A DNA stretch of 64,000 nt from Holophagales bacterium (GTDB lineage Bacteria; Acidobacteriota; Thermoanaerobaculia; UBA5066): positions 62,001-126,000 of the forward strand of contig JADKBZ010000014.1 of NCBI GenBank assembly GCA_016714815.1. Direction: 5' to 3'. The notes under the pieces are model-generated. The model was not told where the DNA came from. It did no database searches and worked only from the letters and a program-made list of their open reading frames with translations. A program made the translations under genes and the position numbers. Shown piece by piece: positions 61,789 through 64,000 of this stretch (positions within the stretch are counted from its first letter, which is position 1; the number at the start of each line of letters is the position of its first letter).

Positions 61789-61835
61789 GGCGCGGATTCC
61801 GCGCCGTCCGGCCGGGCATCCTAGCACCCGGCCGG
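61789..61835 (-). promoter_or_regulatory. Two palindromes in the promoter/leader of the gamma-synthase gene
   Basis: 61808-61816 and 61827-61835 form a perfect 9-bp inverted repeat (CCGGCCGGG / CCCGGCCGG). It flanks TGC-TAGGAT (61818-61826), an extended -10 on the minus strand. A second palindrome, GGCGCGGA-T-TCCGCGCC, covers 61789-61805 in the transcribed leader. Good operator candidates for a sulfur-responsive repressor. Confidence 0.5.
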
Positions 61836-61849
61836 AAACCTCCCCTGCC

Positions 61850-61878
61850 TTGACTTCGATCCCTCCCCCGCCTACAAG
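61850..61878 (+). promoter_or_regulatory. Promoter of the cysteine-synthase-type gene
   Basis: TTGACT (61850-61855), 17-base spacer, TACAAG (61873-61878). It would give a leader of about 50 bases containing the GGAG ribosome site before the ATG at 61935. Confidence 0.45.
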
Positions 61879-61934
61879 AGGCGGTGGATTCCCGGCGGAA
61901 CGCCTCGCGTCCGCCGGGCCCGTGGGAGCGGTGG

Positions 61935-62875
61935 ATGCGCGTCGTGGAGAACGTGGTCGAGCTGATCGGGCGGACCCCGATGATCCGGCTCGGAGCCCTG
62001 AAAGAAGCCGATGAGGCGGACGTCTTCGCCAAGCTCGAATATCTCAATCCCGGCATGAGCGTGAAGGACCGGACGGCCGTGGGGCTCATCCGTGCCGCCG
62101 AGGCGAGCGGAGCGCTGAAACCCGGGGGACGATCCTCGAGGCGACGGCGGGAAACACCGGCGTCGGTCTCGCCCTCGTCGGCGTCTCGCGCGGCTATCGC
62201 GTCGTCATCGTCATGGTCGAGGGGTACGCTCGCGAGAAGATGATCCTGATCCGCGGGCTCGGCGGCGAGGTCGTCCTCGTCCCGCACGAGGCAGGGATCC
62301 AGGGAGCGGTGGCGAAGGTCGCCGAGTTGGTGGCTTCGACCCCCGGCGCGGTCCCGATGCGGCAGTTCGAGAGCCCGGCAAACGCGCTCGTCCACTACGA
62401 GACGACCGGGCCCGAGATCTGGGAGCAGCTCGAGGGACGGGTCGACGGCATCGCCCTCGGCATCGGCACGGGCGGGACGTTCTCCGGCGTCGCGCGCTTC
62501 CTGAAGGAGAAGGACCCGGCGGTCGCCTGCTGGGGCGTCGAGCCTCCCGACTCGATCTACGGGGGGACGGGCGGCCACGGCGAGCACATGGTCGAGGGGA
62601 TCGGAAACAAGTGGTTCCCGGCGACGTTCGACCGATCGCTGGCGGACGGGGTCTTCACGATTCCGCACTCCGAGAGCTTCGCGATGGTCGACCGCCTCGG
62701 GACGATGGGCCTCCCGGCCGCCTCCTCGTCCGGCGCGAACGTCTGCGGCGCCCGACGCCTCGCGCGGATGCTCGGCGAGGGGAAGCGGGTCGCCACGCTC
62801 CTCTGCGACCCTTCCGAGCGCTACTTCTCGAAATACGTCTACGACGGGCTCTACGAAGGCCGCCGCATTCCCTGA
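61935..62875 (+). CDS. Cysteine synthase / cystathionine beta-synthase-type PLP enzyme (frameshifted)
   Basis: Beta-replacement enzyme. VELIGRTPMIRL and PGMSVKDRTAVGLI carry the substrate loop and PLP Lys; the Asn loop ATAGNTGVGLAL lies in the next frame. IGTGGTFSG is the PLP-phosphate loop. One base is missing at about 62118-62132 inside a run of five G; the restored length is about 313. VEGIGNKWFP resembles the beta-synthase side more than CysK, so I leave the symbol open. The ATG at 61935 follows GGAG by seven bases. Divergent from the gamma-synthase gene: a transsulfuration pair. Confidence 0.88.
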
Positions 62876-62894
62876 GGGCGGCCGGGAGGACACC

Positions 62895-64000
62895 TTGGAC
62901 TATCCGATGAGGGAATTCGCGGCGGGCGGCGGCGTTCTGATCGCCGTCGTCGCGATCCTGCATGTCGTCGTCTCCCACTTCGCCGTCGGAGGGGGGCTCG
63001 TCATGGCCGTCCTCGAGGGGGCGGCCGTCAAGAGGAACGACCGGCCGCTTCGCGACCTCGTGAAGCGGTCGTCGACGATCCTCCTCCTCCTCTCGACCGT
63101 CTTCGGCGCGATTTCGGGAGTCGGCATCTGGTTCACGATCGGCGTCGTCCACCCCGCCGCCACCTCGTCGCTCATCCACACGTTCGTGTGGGCGTGGGCC
63201 ACGGAGTGGGCGTTCTTCCTCCTCGAGGTCGTCACGGCCCTCGCCTGGGTCGCGACCTGGGAGAAGGTCTCCCCCCGGACGCACCTCCTGTTGATCCGGC
63301 TCTACGCCTTCGCCGCCTTCATGTCGCTCGTCGTCATCCAGGGAATCCTCGGGTTCATGCTGACGCCGGGGCGCTTCCCGAAGACGCTCTCCGTCCAGGA
63401 CGGATTCCTGAACCCGACGTACCTCCCCGGCATCCTCTTCCGCACCGGCGTCTGCATCCTCCTCGGAGCGGCGTGGATGGCCTTCGCCGCCCTCCTCGAG
63501 CCCGACCGCGAGGCCCGAGCGCGCCTCTCGCGGATCCTCGCCTCCGCCGGGGCCCTCGGGCTCGGGATCGCGGGGATCGGCTGGTTCGTCTGGGAGCGGG
63601 CGCTCCCGGCATCGGTCCAGCGCCTCTTCCTCGGCGAGAAGCCGCTCCTTGCGACCCTCGCGACGGGCCGGGCTCACACGCTCCGGATGCTCGTCGCCGC
63701 CGCGCTCCTCGTCCTTCTCGTCCTCCTGCTGCCGAAGCTGCAGTCCTGGCCCGTGGCGATCCTCGCCCTCCTGGCCGGCGCCGGAATCCTCGCCGGGTAC
63801 GAGCGGGTCCGGGAGGGAGTCCGCAAGCCCTTCGTCATCGCGGAGCAGATGTTCTCCAACGGGGTCCTCGTCTCCGAGATCGACTCCCTGAACGAGAAAG
63901 GTGTCCTCTCGAAGGCCGTCTGGGCGACGAAGGAGGCGGGCGGCCGCACCGTGCCCCGGGGAGAGGCCGTCTTCCGCGCCGAGTGCTCCTCCTGCCACAC
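62895..64000 (+). CDS. bd-like ubiquinol oxidase subunit I fused to cytochrome c (cut by window edge)
   Basis: At least 368 residues. The TTG start at 62895 follows GGGAGG by five bases and gives LDYPMREFAAGGGVLIAVVA. The first helix holds two His (AILHVVVSHFAVGGG) as in cytochrome bd subunit I-type proteins. About seven to nine hydrophobic helices follow, up to about residue 300. A periplasmic part then opens with FRAECSSCH, a c-type heme motif (CxxCH), right at the window end. So a membrane quinol/oxygen-type module is joined to cytochrome c. The terminal acceptor is unknown; the stop is outside the window. Confidence 0.85.
   Translation, partial: MDYPMREFAAGGGVLIAVVAILHVVVSHFAVGGGLVMAVLEGAAVKRNDRPLRDLVKRSSTILLLLSTVFGAISGVGIWFTIGVVHPAATSSLIHTFVWAWATEWAFFLLEVVTALAWVATWEKVSPRTHLLLIRLYAFAAFMSLVVIQGILGFMLTPGRFPKTLSVQDGFLNPTYLPGILFRTGVCILLGAAWMAFAALLEPDREARARLSRILASAGALGLGIAGIGWFVWERALPASVQRLFLGEKPLLATLATGRAHTLRMLVAAALLVLLVLLLPKLQSWPVAILALLAGAGILAGYERVREGVRKPFVIAEQMFSNGVLVSEIDSLNEKGVLSKAVWATKEAGGRTVPRGEAVFRAECSSCH

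Overview
This is a GC-rich bacterial chromosome segment, with a strong preference for G or C at third codon positions and no phage, insertion sequence, CRISPR array, rRNA or replication origin that I can see. Nearly every base is coding. The gene content (split methylcrotonyl-CoA carboxylase operon, IPTL-CTERM secreted protein, phasins with a PhaR-type regulator, bd-like oxidase fused to a cytochrome c tail, and a response regulator with a very long Pro/Glu linker) suggests an Acidobacteriota-like lineage. That placement is an inference from family memory, not a measurement.

Layout. 1-1464: the start of an acyl-CoA dehydrogenase and a broken IPTL-CTERM secreted protein. 1652-14344: tRNA-Gly, then a tightly packed minus-strand housekeeping block transcribed from valS down through birA, coaX, an unknown gene, a 23S rRNA uracil methyltransferase, comEC, miaA, hfq, a TPR lipoprotein, a Crp-type regulator and pgsA. 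14393-16471: a response regulator with a long disordered tail. 16564-22570: a leucine-degradation operon (methylcrotonyl-CoA carboxylase in three parts, enoyl-CoA hydratase, HMG-CoA lyase and a LEA-type secreted protein). 22661-33698: a B12-binding mutase subunit, a GspE-N protein, HU, a site-2 protease, dtd, ssb, nagZ, mutS, and the rightward tsaB-rimI-DUF465-pssA-Asd-like run. 33714-40841: a lipoprotein, a giant NtrY-like histidine kinase and hutU. 40993-47864: a probable polymer/lipid-granule cluster (PhaR-like, two phasins, patatin, acyltransferase, SDR, double ArsA ATPase). 47868-52682: hutH, purA and two paralogous secreted proteins. 52835-58071: tRNA-Lys, an atypical SDR, an unknown membrane protein, a nucleotidyltransferase pair, tRNA-Glu and an M3 peptidase. 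58124-64000: membrane and degenerate M41 proteins, a hydrolase, transsulfuration genes and the start of an oxidase gene.

Three window-wide patterns matter. (1) Many operon-leading genes lack a Shine-Dalgarno sequence and instead have a TAnnnT or nAGAAT -10 element, often preceded by TGC, only 6-9 nt from the start codon, which points to leaderless transcripts. (2) Sixteen gene pairs overlap by exactly four bases (NTGA), using ATG, GTG, TTG and once apparently CTG as start. (3) Nine otherwise well-conserved protein genes and one tRNA each need a one-base correction, so this sequence probably carries uncorrected single-base indels.
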